Below are positions 54,555 to 64,000 of a stretch of DNA of 64,000 bases, piece after piece (within the stretch, counting starts at the first letter, position 1; every line of letters begins with the position of its first letter). Location of the stretch: contig CM077598.1 of assembly GCA_039654915.1 (NCBI GenBank), positions 72,134,041 through 72,198,040 of the forward strand, read 5' to 3'. The position numbers and the translations under genes are program-made. The notes below the pieces were generated by a model that had not been told where the DNA came from, ran no database searches, and saw nothing but the letters and a program-made list of their open reading frames with translations. Source of the DNA: Aquilaria yunnanensis. Taxonomy: Eukaryota > Streptophyta > Magnoliopsida > Malvales > Thymelaeaceae.

Positions 54555-55579
54555 CTAACTCCAGCTCAAGGTCAGTTCAGGCAACTAGACCTTAGTTCAT
54601 GGAGCTTGATTGGAGCTCAGAGGAGCCCAATGGTGCATAAGTAGCATAGTGAGCTAGCTTTGTGCCAACTCACCTTGCTTTTAGCTCAAAACCACGAAGA
54701 AACACATCTTTTGTGTAAAGGTATGTCTCTTCATCAAAAGAGATGACTATTGGCTAAAAGAACATGTCTTTTCATCCAAAGGAAGTGTTCCTTGAGTGAA
54801 AAGACACGTATATTCGGCCATGAGGGTGGTTGGGGTGGTTATTGCACCAAGAGTGATGTCCTATGACTTCAAGGGACATGTATATTCGGCCATAAGGTAG
54901 TTATGGGGTGGTTATAGGCCAAAGGAAGTGTTCCTTGGCTAAAAGACATGTATTTTCTCCATAAGGTAGTTATGGGGTGGTTATAGGCCAAAGGAAGTGT
55001 TCCTTGGCTAAAAGACATGTATTTTCGCCACCATACATGACGCTTGGCCAAATGAAGTGTTCTTTGGCTTAAAAGACACCTTTCTTGGTGCAAAGGTGTG
55101 CCTTTTGGTCATCTATAAATAGCGGTTAGAGGCCAGCCATTTTAAGCACAAATTTGCACTCCATTTGCTCCATTTTCTTGAGAGAAAATTGTTCTCCTCC
55201 TATTTCCTTTAGAGGCCGAAATATTAAACACTTCTTGAGAGCATTGTGGGTGGATTTACATAGAGATTGTTCATCTCTATTTCAAGCTTTAAGGCACTCC
55301 TTTAAGATCAAGTTCTCCCTCAAGTTTTTTTCGCTAAAGATAACCAAGAAGAAAGGTGCACATCTTTTCTTGGTTTAGTAGCATGTTAGGTTTCATTTTT
55401 TTATATTCTTAGTAGCATGCTAGGATTTATTTAACACAACATGTATATGATCTTGATATGCTAAATAACATGTTATGCATGCCTATATCCATGTTGAAAA
55501 CAAATGAACAAATATGCATGTGGCATATACATGAGTAGATAACATAAAAGTATGTTATCATAAGATCCTAAAATCTTCA
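54555..55579 (+). repeat. I 5' LTR, second part
   Basis: It continues the AGCT-rich text after the E insertion. Two copies of a 69-bp unit (CATAAGGTAGTTATGGGGTG...) start at 54891 and 54960, and related words (GTGTTCCTTG, AAAAGACATG) recur from 54720 to 55080. CTATAAATAG at 55112-55121 is a likely TATA box. The LTR ends at CTTCA (55579) before the PBS. Confidence 0.75.
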
Positions 55580-55581
55580 AT

Positions 55582-55594
55582 TGGTATTAGAGCC
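55582..55594 (+). other. I primer-binding site
   Basis: TGGTATTAGAGCC, one change from the initiator Met-tRNA complement TGGTATCAGAGCC. Confidence 0.85.
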
Positions 55595-55845
55595 TAGGTC
55601 ATGAACATGTATATGTTGCATATAGTGAGCATGATTTAGGATCATACATATGTGTATGGTTGTGATAAGGCTAATGAAGGATATGTGTATGGTGCAATGA
55701 AGGCATGTTTGTGTATTTCTAATTGAATGCTGTATGCATCTCTTTTGCCATATATGAGCATGTTAGAAGTTGTTTCATACACATGTTGCTTTGTTGAGTC
55801 TTGTTGTGTAAATTGAACTAAAACATCTGAATTGCATCAATGTAG

Positions 55846-57263
55846 ATGGCTTGAAAGAATATAGTTGCAGAATTAAACCGTGACCTCAAATTGGATGGTG
55901 AAAACTATTCAATTTGGCAACAGAAGGTCAAATTCATTTTAACTGAACAAGATACTCTTGATGTGCTCACTCAAGAGATCATGCCTCCTGCTGAAGGACA
56001 GGATAGGACTACCTATGAGGCATTCCTAAAGAAGAACTCTATGTGTAGAGTCACTCTCCTCTCCACTATGGTGGATGAGATTATGGTGGAATTCTCCATG
56101 CTCGAGGGGGCCAAGGCCATACGGGACTCAGTCAAGGCCAAGTATGGAGATGTTTTTGTAGAGAAACAACACTCAATGATTCTCAGGTTTGAGAATTATG
56201 TGAAGCGTGCTGATCACTCTATCAGTGCTCACTTGCGTGAGATGTCACGCATGATCCACTAGCTCAAGACAGCTGGGCATGTGCTCACTGATGAGCAACA
56301 AGTGCAAGCAATAATTCGTTCCTTGCCTGATGAGGAATGGCAGTTGATGAAGGTCAACTTATGCCATAACCATCAAATAATGTCATTTGATGACATTGTT
56401 TGTCACCTCCTCGTTGAGGCTGAGGTAATGGCTCTCAAGGACCATTCTAAGGCATATATTGCCTCATCTTCTATCCAGAAGGGATGGAAGAAGAATGGTG
56501 GCAAAGGAGGGCCAGGGAAGGGCAAGGGAAAAGGTCCTACTTCCAAGAAAAAGTTCAAAAAGAAGCGGGACATAAGCAAGCTGAAGTGCTTCAACTATGG
56601 GCATGAAGGACACTTCGCAAAAGATTGCAAGGGTCCACCCAAGGTACATAGATACCCTTCTACTTCCATTGTACATGTTGTGTCATGGACATTACTAACT
56701 GAGTGCAATTCTTTGTGGATTGTAGACTCGGGAGCAACAGACCACATAGCTCGAGACAAGTCCTGGTTCGTGGCCTATAGGAAGCTCTCAAAAGGAGCGA
56801 AACATGTTTCAGTGGGAAATGATGCCAGGCTGGAAGTGGAAGGCATAGGAACATGTAGAATTCCTATAGATATTGGATATTTGTATCTAATAGATGTATT
56901 GTATGTACCAAACATTTGTAGAAATTTGATTTCTATAAGTTCTATGTTGAAGTACAATTATTGCTTTAATTTCTTTAATAATAATGTGTCTATTATTAAA
57001 GATAATAAGATAGTATGCACTTGCTCAATTAATAATGCGCTTTATGAGTTAAAGCCAACTGGCTATTCTGTTGCAAGTCCTAGTTGCTATGTGATAGAGG
57101 TCACAAATGAAATGAGATGGCATGAGAGGTTGGGTCATATTGGTCGAGATAGAATGAACAAGCTAGCCAAGAGTGGCTTGCTAGGTTCCTTGACCAAGGT
57201 TGTCCTTCCAAGTTGCCAATCATGCCTAGAGGGCAAAGCCACAAGAAAACCTTTTGGCAAAGC
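55846..57263 (+). pseudogene. gag-pol: I gag, protease and integrase start (broken)
   Basis: ATG at 55846 is followed by TGA as third codon, then an open frame (55891-56262) of copia gag (LDGENYSIWQQKV). TAG at 56260-56262 interrupts it (probably Gln), and the same frame continues to the F insertion at 57264: gag end, CCHC knuckle CFNYGHEGHFAKDC with second Cys changed to Tyr (56584), protease WIVDSGATDHIA (56718), and GAG-pre-integrase (WHERLGHIGRDRM, CQSCLEGKATRKPFGKA). The last residues before 57264 are native; what follows is LTR of F. Confidence 0.9.
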
Positions 57264-59761
57264 TGACACGATCCCCGTGCCCCTGCCCGGGATACCCTGT
57301 GAGCGTTTGTCTCACGGTGGATTGTAATTGGCTAGCTGGTTATGTGTGTGGATTAAATCCAATGCTACTAGTTGATTAACCTAGAAATGCAATATGTATG
57401 CACTTATGCTTTGACTTGGTTTATTAAAACCATAAAACATTTAATCATTTAGACATTTAGCCGGCTAAGTAAAATTCTATATAAATAAATACAAAATGCC
57501 AAAGCATATCAAAATCAACCTTTGAGTGATTAACTACACATACACCGCTCGTGAAAGCATTTATACATAAGTAATTAATGCTCTCACCCAGAGAACAATC
57601 CCCTGAGTCAAGGACTCTTTATAACATAAATACTGGAGGCAAAATAAAGTACTGTATCAAAATACAAGACTTTGCTGAGATCTTTTACCCTAGCTCCCAC
57701 TTTGGACTCCTGTCCCAGTGGCGAGTCTCACAAGTCCTTTGCCAAGTGCTACTAGGCTCTGCAGCCAAAGGAAGAAACAAGTTAGTACCACAGCCTGACC
57801 AACAGACCAATTAAACACTTAAGCAGGCTAGAAACTTAAAGTTTCTCAACTACCGTACCTTTACACACAAAAAAGGTACTACCGTGATAATCCTCAGCGA
57901 TTATCCGGTCCTGTTACTTCAGACTCTGCATAACAAACAGGGAGTGAGAATTCAACATTCTCAGTAAGGGTCTTCGATGTACCTGCAAGAAAAAGCTAGG
58001 ACTCTGGCTGCGAGCTCACACAGCATGAGGGTACTAGTCATATATATATATACTAGGTCCGTAAACCTCTCCTCAAGTAGTCCTCTGTATCAGGCCAAGT
58101 GCAATCACTTAGCAACCTGACACATATACAGGCCAAGCGCAATCACTTAGCAACCTGACATATAGGCCAAGCGCTATCACTTAGCAACCTATCATATGGC
58201 TCAAGGGCGAACCTTAGCAAGCCTCATTCAAACATAGAACCTCTCACCTAGTTGTTATGCAGGGGAATTTATGACGGGACTTGTAGACTAGGCCGCAGGG
58301 CCTCTTTGATGTAAACTAGATGAACAAGGTTTCACCTCGTGGTCTCGTGGCTCCGGCACGGCTAGGCCGACGAGGGTTCTAAACCTCTCACCTGAGCTAT
58401 TGATAGTTAATTAAGTTCAATTGCAACATTTGTTTCCTTACTTGTTGCCTAAGCAACTTACTTACCTCAAACAGTTCAAGAAAACTCATACTTCCGGTGG
58501 GACTTTCGGAAGTATCGGAGTACCATCGGGATCCTCGGACCCTTAGGCACGTTCCGAACCTTCCGTAGTCTCGGTCGGGTCAACGCAGCAAAAAGTCAAA
58601 CCCCCCATTTTTAGGTGTTGGCGCCGCGTCGCCAAAGGCAAAAGGAATTGGCGACGCGTCGCCGACGAGCAAACGCTCTGTGAAGAAAAATTGAATTGGC
58701 GACGCGTCGCCAATTTTCGGGCCAATTGGCGCCGCGTCGCCAATTCTGCAGAAATGCAGAATTTGGCCGATTGCTGCTACGAACTTTGGCAACCAAATAC
58801 ATATAGCAAACATGCATCAAAAGTTACCAAATTTCATACACATGAAGTACATGTTGCAAGGAACAAAACCAACTATCAAAGCCAAACTATGATGCATTAG
58901 AAGCATCAAACCAACCCTTCGAATTTAGCTAGTCCATCATAATTCCCAAAACGTTTCTTCATACCATAACCAAAAATTACTCAACTTTCTCAATCCATTT
59001 CAATCCAAAAGCAATCCAACAACTTAAAAACACTTTCTCCCTTACCTTAACACCAAGAACAAGCAAGAATTCGAACCCTTCCTCTTCCAAACAAGCTTCC
59101 AAAGTTCTACACAAAACCATACCAAAACAAAGCTCTAAAACATCAAAAACACCTCTTCCAACCAAAACCCAAGCTTCCAATCAACCAAATAACACGAATT
59201 CAATCAAGAACATGAATCATACCTCGTTCAAAAACAGGGGATGGAGAAAAACGCCTCTCCAAGCTTCAAAAACATGGATTCAAGCTTGAAAATGCATCCT
59301 CCAAGCTTAAACACCCTTAATTGCGCCTCTTGACACCAAGATCACTTGATTCCAAGTTCAATTTGAGAGAGAAATGAGTGAGGGAAGCTTAAGAACGTGT
59401 TAATGGTAGCTTCTCCCCCTCTTTCCCTTCTTAAACCCTCACTTAGCAACCAAGATCACCAAGGTTTCAAGTTAAGTGCAATTAGGTCCCCCATCTTTGT
59501 AACTTGACAATTCTTGATTAAATTCTTGTCTATTTGTTGAGTTTGAGTTAAGGTTAAAAGTTAAGTTCTAAAATTCATTTTAAAACACTCGGGACTCGTC
59601 CCGGCCATTCAGGGTGCAAAATTACCATTTTGCCCCTGAACTTAGTTCAGAGCTTTATTCTTGTCGGAACTTAGTGAACTTTGGCAAACTTCTTAATTCT
59701 TGCTAGGCAAACTCAAATTAAACTTCTAAAGTCCTTACCTCCCTCTAGAAGGGCCGTAACA
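57264..59761 (-). repeat. F 3' LTR (2498 bp)
   Basis: On the minus strand from TGTTACGG to GTGTCA. It differs from the LTRs of B by small indels and scattered substitutions. The same palindrome cluster (about 58617-58745) and triplicated word are present. The minus-strand frame 59180-58977 and similar ones are copies of LTR frames, not genes. Confidence 0.92.
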
Positions 59762-62700
59762 TTCTCCCCTCCTTCTAGAATTTGGTCCCCCAAATTCCGT
59801 TGCAACTCTGGAAAAACATCAGGATATCTTTTCAGCATATCCTGCTCTGTCTCCCAGGTAGCTTCCTCCTCACTATGGTTAGACCAAAGGATCTTAACCA
59901 TCGGAATCCACTTAGTCCGCAGTTTCTTGACTTGCCTATCCAAAATCTGGACTGGTTTCTCTTCATAAGTCAAGTCCTCCTGAATGGGTATCACTGAAGG
60001 ATTTACTACCTGTCCGGGCTCAACTGTGCACTTCCTGAGTAAACTAACGTGAAACACGTTATGCACTTGAGAAAGGTTAGGCGGTAAAGCCAACCGATAA
60101 GCAACTTTCCCAACTTTCTCTAACACTTCATAAGGTCCAATGAACCTTGGAGCTAACTTGCCCCTTTGTCCAAAACGACTAACTCCTCTCATGGGCGACA
60201 CTTTCAGAAGTACTTTGTCACCAACCTCAAAACTCAATTCTCTTCTTCTTCTATTTGCATACTTAGTCTGTCTGTCATTAGCTGTCTTGATTCTCTGCTG
60301 AATCAACTTAATCTTAGCTGTAGTGTCAGCTATGATCTCAGGTCCAATAACCACTCTGTCTGTCGGATCTGCCCAACAATGAGGTGTCATACACCGTCTC
60401 CCATACAAAGCTTCATAGGGCGCCATTCCAATAACAGATTGATGACTGTTATTATAGGCAAACTCGATCAGTGGTAAGTGCTGATCCCAATCACCTCTGA
60501 AATCAATGACACACATGCGTAGCATGTCCTCTAAAGTCTGAATCACCCGCTCTGACTGTCCGTCAGTCTGTGGATGAAAAGCAGTACTGAGGCTAACTTT
60601 ACTGCCCAATGCTTCCTGAAAAGCATTCCAAAACCGTGATGTAAATCGTGGATCTCTGTCTGATATGATCTGATCCGGTATCCCATGGAGTCTCACAATC
60701 TCCCTGAGATATAACTGAGCCAACCTCTCCAATGTATAGGTGACTCTGATCGGTATAAAGTGTGCCGACTTCGTCAACCTGTCAACCACTACCCAAATAG
60801 CATCATGCTGACTCCGGGTGGTCGGTAACCCCACTAGGAAATCCATAGTAACGGATCCCCACTTCCTCACTGGTAGAGATAAACTCTGAAGTGTGCCTGC
60901 TGGTTTCTGGTGTTCAGCTTTCACCACCTGACATGTCAAACACTTTGCCACATGTCCTCGTACATCTCTCTTCAATCCTGGCCACCAAAAATGTGTCTTC
61001 AGATCTTGATACATCTTACTAACACCAGGGTGAATACTCAATGTACTGCTATGTGCCTCCTGTAGGACTTGCTGCCTAAGTCCCTCAACATTCGACACAT
61101 AGAGTCGATCACCATAATGCAGTATTCCATCTTTGTACTTGAACTCTTTCTTCAAAGCACCAGTCTTAGCTTCACCTGAAATCTTCTTCAACAATGGATC
61201 TTTCAACTGAGCTTCTCTGACTCTGGCTAACCAAGCCGTCTGAATCTCCAAAGCGTAGACTAAGGATTTTTCTCGACTTTGCCATAATTCATGCAAAGCT
61301 AAGAAACAATCCTTCAATGTTCCTTCTGAAGAATCTGTAGCCTGATCCTTGGACAAGATCACTCCTGTGTACTTCCGGCTCAAAGCATCTGCTACCACGT
61401 TCCCTTTACTAGCACAATACTCGATCGAACAATCATAGTCTTTAATGTACTCAATCCATCGCCGCTGTCTCATGTTCAGATCCTTCTGAGTAAACAAATA
61501 CTTCAAACTCTTGTGATCAGTGAAGATTCTGAACGATCTTCCCATCAAATAATGTCTCCATAATTTCAGTGCAAAGATCACTGCTGCAAGCTCAAGATCA
61601 TGAACAGGGTAGTTCAACTCATTAGGCCTCAGCTGTCTCGAACCATAAGCAATCACCTGACTGTCCTGATGTAGAACACAACCTAAACCTGAACCTGACG
61701 CATCAGTATAAACTGTAAAGGCTCTGTCCGGGTCTGGTAACACAAGTATGGGTGCACTGGTCAACTTTTCCTTCAGCTTCATGTAGGCTTCTTCACACTT
61801 CGGTGTCCACTCAAATTTCTGAGCTTTCCTGGTCAATGCTGTCAACGGCGTAGCTATCACACAGAATTTCTCTATGAAGCGTCTGTAGTAACCTGCTAGA
61901 CCCAAGAAACTCCTGACCTCTGTAACTGTAGTCGGTCTCCTCCAATCAACCACTGCTTGAACCTTTTCAGGATCAACTGACAAACCTTGAGCACTGATAA
62001 TATGCCCCAAAAACTGAATCCTCTCGGACCAAAACTCACACTTAGAAAATTTTGCATAGTACTGATTATCTTTCAGCACTTGCAAAACCGTTCTAAGGTG
62101 CTCCTCATGCTCTGCTGTAGACTGTGAATAGATCAGAATATCATCAATGAAAACCTCAACAAACTGATCCAGAAATGGCTTAAAGATCCGATTCATAGCT
62201 TCCATAAACACTGCTGGAGCATTAGTCACACCAAAAGGCATAACCGTATACTCATAATGCCCGTACCTTGTCCTGAAGGCAGTCTTCGGAATGTCTTCCT
62301 CCTTAACTCTAATCTGAAAATACCCAGACCGAAGATCAATCCTGGAAAACACTCTCGCTCCTCTGAGTCTGTCAAACAAATCATCAATTCTAGGAAGTGG
62401 ATACTTATTCTTAACTGTCACTGCATTCAACTTCCTGTAATCGATGCACAACCTGAAAGTTCCATCCTTCTTCTTCACAAATAATACTGGAGCTCCCCAC
62501 GGTGATACACTCGGTCTTATGAAACCTTTCCCTAGCAGTTCCTCCAACTGCTTCTTCAACTCATCCATCTCAGGAGCCGACATCCTATAAGGTGGTACTG
62601 AAATAGGCTCAACCCCTGGTTGCAGATGGATAGCAAACTCAGTATCCCTCCTAGGTGGTAACCCAGGTAACTCCACTGGAAACACCTCAGGAAACTGATT

Positions 62701-64000
62701 AGCTACAGGAATGCTTCCCAACTCTTCCTCTATAGCTACTCCATTCAACGAATAATACTCCTCTTCACCCACTACAGGGATGGTATCTACAAGTCTAAGG
62801 TGTAAACTCTTAGCACTAGATGCCAACCCTCCTGTGCAAGTCACTCTAGCTCCCTGAGCATCAATGATGTCAACTGAGTGATTCGCACAGTTAATTTGTG
62901 CCTTGTGCTTACTCAACCAATCCATTCCCAGCACCAGGTCATATGATTTCAACTCAATCACCCACAACTCACAACAAAAGTCATGATCACCTAACTGCAA
63001 AGGATACCTAGTAACCACTTCATTGGTCACAATAAAACCTCTCCCTGCAGTCCTGATGAGTCTCAACTCACCCGCAATTTCACGCTGTAAACTATGCTTA
63101 TCTACCAAGGCAGAAGATATCACTGAAAGAGTAGCTCCCGTATCGAAAAGCACTCTAACACTACTGCTCAGAAAAGTAAAATTACCTCGAACAGCTGGCG
63201 GTTCTCTGGCCGCCTGGTTCGTCAAAGCGAACACTCTTGGGTTCACTGCTGCAGCAACTACTCCAGGCCGGTTCCCAATGGCAAGCGGTACTGGAGGTAA
63301 AACCCGAGATGGACCTGTAACTGAACGAACTCTTGGGCAGTCCCTGGCCCAATGCCCTCTCTGACCACAGACATTACAAATATCTGTGCCCAGTGTACAT
63401 GGTCTTCCACCATGGAATCGTCTGCACCTAGGACACACACCTGTCCTCCTCCTCTTAGATGGATCCTGGTTCCCTACCATTGGTCGCTTTCCAGCACTTT
63501 TCCCCAAGTTAGATGGCCCAGCTTCCACCTTTTTCACAGGTGCTCTGGAATCCTCGAATTCCCTTTCCAATGCCAATGCCTTTTGAACCATCTGGCGATA
63601 ACTCCTGATATCAACTGTCGCCATATACCTCCTGAAAATAGGCTTCAGGCCCTGGGAAAACTTCTTGGCTTTCAACTCCTCATTACCCAACATGTATGGA
63701 GCATACCGGATAAGTGAGTTGTAGCGCTGCTCATACTCTCGTACTGACATCTCCCCCTGTGTCAGATTCTCAAACTGGATCCTCCTCTGATCCTGTGCAG
63801 CTTCACTGATATACTCCTGTCTAAACTTCTTTTCGAAGTCTGACCACTTGAGCACCTTTTTCTTGTGCTCTGGACGAGTGCCATTACTCTCCCTCAATAA
63901 CTCCATCACGTCGTCCCACCAAAGACTGGCTCTCCCTCTCAGAAAGAAAGGTACTAGAACCATCCTCTGCTCTGTCTCATAACCACCACAAGTAAAGAGG
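59713..64000 (-). CDS. gag-pol: F gag-pol polyprotein, partial at window edge, unbroken
   Basis: The frame is open from the window edge (64000) to a stop at 59713, more than 1420 codons. In order: capsid, [10 protein letters not shown] and knuckle [14 protein letters not shown] (near 63370), protease LFDTGAT (near 63145), RT with FIDDILIYS (near 62145), RNase [11 protein letters not shown] (near 61705), integrase core acids in TMDFLVGLP (60840), SDRDPRF (60655) and QTDGQSERV (60560), and a chromodomain-like C-terminus ([19 protein letters not shown]). The protein ends in the LTR, 49 bp past its first base. The RT site broken in B is intact here. The missing N-terminus corresponds to about 160 residues of B. 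Confidence 0.95.
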   Translation of the reverse strand, partial: LFTCGGYETEQRMVLVPFFLRGRASLWWDDVMELLRESNGTRPEHKKKVLKWSDFEKKFRQEYISEAAQDQRRIQFENLTQGEMSVREYEQRYNSLIRYAPYMLGNEELKAKKFSQGLKPIFRRYMATVDIRSYRQMVQKALALEREFEDSRAPVKKVEAGPSNLGKSAGKRPMVGNQDPSKRRRTGVCPRCRRFHGGRPCTLGTDICNVCGQRGHWARDCPRVRSVTGPSRVLPPVPLAIGNRPGVVAAAVNPRVFALTNQAAREPPAVRGNFTFLSSSVRVLFDTGATLSVISSALVDKHSLQREIAGELRLIRTAGRGFIVTNEVVTRYPLQLGDHDFCCELWVIELKSYDLVLGMDWLSKHKAQINCANHSVDIIDAQGARVTCTGGLASSAKSLHLRLVDTIPVVGEEEYYSLNGVAIEEELGSIPVANQFPEVFPVELPGLPPRRDTEFAIHLQPGVEPISVPPYRMSAPEMDELKKQLEELLGKGFIRPSVSPWGAPVLFVKKKDGTFRLCIDYRKLNAVTVKNKYPLPRIDDLFDRLRGARVFSRIDLRSGYFQIRVKEEDIPKTAFRTRYGHYEYTVMPFGVTNAPAVFMEAMNRIFKPFLDQFVEVFIDDILIYSQSTAEHEEHLRTVLQVLKDNQYYAKFSKCEFWSERIQFLGHIISAQGLSVDPEKVQAVVDWRRPTTVTEVRSFLGLAGYYRRFIEKFCVIATPLTALTRKAQKFEWTPKCEEAYMKLKEKLTSAPILVLPDPDRAFTVYTDASGSGLGCVLHQDSQVIAYGSRQLRPNELNYPVHDLELAAVIFALKLWRHYLMGRSFRIFTDHKSLKYLFTQKDLNMRQRRWIEYIKDYDCSIEYCASKGNVVADALSRKYTGVILSKDQATDSSEGTLKDCFLALHELWQSREKSLVYALEIQTAWLARVREAQLKDPLLKKISGEAKTGALKKEFKYKDGILHYGDRLYVSNVEGLRQQVLQEAHSSTLSIHPGVSKMYQDLKTHFWWPGLKRDVRGHVAKCLTCQVVKAEHQKPAGTLQSLSLPVRKWGSVTMDFLVGLPTTRSQHDAIWVVVDRLTKSAHFIPIRVTYTLERLAQLYLREIVRLHGIPDQIISDRDPRFTSRFWNAFQEALGSKVSLSTAFHPQTDGQSERVIQTLEDMLRMCVIDFRGDWDQHLPLIEFAYNNSHQSVIGMAPYEALYGRRCMTPHCWADPTDRVVIGPEIIADTTAKIKLIQQRIKTANDRQTKYANRRRRELSFEVGDKVLLKVSPMRGVSRFGQRGKLAPRFIGPYEVLEKVGKVAYRLALPPNLSQVHNVFHVSLLRKCTVEPGQVVNPSVIPIQEDLTYEEKPVQILDRQVKKLRTKWIPMVKILWSNHSEEEATWETEQDMLKRYPDVFPELQRNLGDQILEGGENVTALLEGGKDFRSLI
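59762..59775 (-). other. F polypurine tract
   Basis: On the minus strand GAAGGAGGGGAGAA-type purines adjoin the LTR start; they lie in the coding frame, as in B. Confidence 0.8.

Larger units (their letters stand above)
43282..57263 (+). mobile_element. Ty1/copia element I (5' LTR to integrase start; split by E, cut by F)
   Basis: Pieces: about 43282-43549, 54555-55579 (LTR), 55580-57263 (interior). A PBS for initiator Met-tRNA, a gag with CCHC knuckle, protease and the GAG-pre-integrase region follow in order. Integrase, RT and the 3' LTR would lie right of F. The LTR start at 43282 (TGAGCTC) is inferred from where D pol similarity stops. Confidence 0.75.
57264..64000 (-). mobile_element. 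Tekay/Del-like chromovirus F (minus, 5' end outside window)
   Basis: The 3' LTR at 59761-57264 (2498 bp) and gag-pol read leftwards from the window edge. Same family as B: the LTR has the same ends and palindromes, and the proteins are almost identical. Left TSD candidate AAAGC (57259-57263); its partner lies beyond the window. Confidence 0.93.

Noticed and set aside
54891..55029. 69-bp direct repeats as a CRISPR-like or satellite array
   Set aside because: Only two units without spacers, inside a copia LTR of a plant genome.
1..64000. tRNA or rRNA genes
   Set aside because: The TGGTATCAGAGC and TGGCGC words are primer-binding sites next to LTR ends; no cloverleaf was found around them.

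Overview
The window is pure repeat landscape from a plant nuclear genome (seed plant, species not determinable). I find no host gene, tRNA, rRNA or CRISPR array. Nearly every base belongs to LTR retrotransposons inserted in one another: Ty3/gypsy elements of the Tat lineage (extra archaeal-type RNase H, PBS starting TGGCGC), Ty3/gypsy chromoviruses resembling Tekay/Del (initiator-Met PBS, 2.5-kb LTRs, C-terminal chromodomain) and Ty1/copia elements. Most boundaries are fixed by TG...CA ends and 5-bp target-site duplications (TSDs).

Layout by nesting. Level 0 is an old chromovirus G (+), seen at 24886-24974, 25987-27163 and 32158-37205. Level 1, inside G: Tat element A1 (+, 1-2752 and 21158-24885), solo Tat LTR S2 (-, 24975-25981), copia H (-, 27164 to about 32157) and Tat element D (-, 37206 to about 43281). 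Level 2: Tat element A2 (+, 2753-10303 and 21018-21152, TSD TTCTT) inside A1, and copia I (+, about 43282-43549 and 54555-57263) inside D. Level 3: solo LTR S1 (-, 10304-10385 and 20237-21012, TSD CCACC) inside the 3' LTR of A2; Tat element E (+, 43550-54549, exactly 11,000 bp, TSD AGTAG) inside the LTR of I; chromovirus F (-, 57264 to window end) inside the pol of I. Level 4: chromovirus B (+, 10386-20231, TSD CGTTT) inside S1.

E and B are the youngest complete copies. E has 970-bp LTRs differing at about 18 sites by eye and a pol frame open for 1610 codons, but two in-frame stops in the gag N-terminus. B has 2511-bp LTRs differing at only two sites I noticed and one single-base frameshift in RT. 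F is open across everything visible.

The most interesting system is a second gene on the opposite strand of the Tat elements, between the pol stop and the 3' LTR. In E it is intact: four exons, three short GT-AG introns, 733 codons, with its own TATA box and two 30-bp upstream boxes. The same exon-intron plan and promoter are visible in all four Tat copies (A1, A2, D, E), which belong to three LTR subfamilies; A2 lost nearly all gag, protease and RT yet kept it. Each Tat element is thus a two-gene unit: a sense gag-pol driven by the LTR, and a convergent, spliced antisense gene of unknown role.
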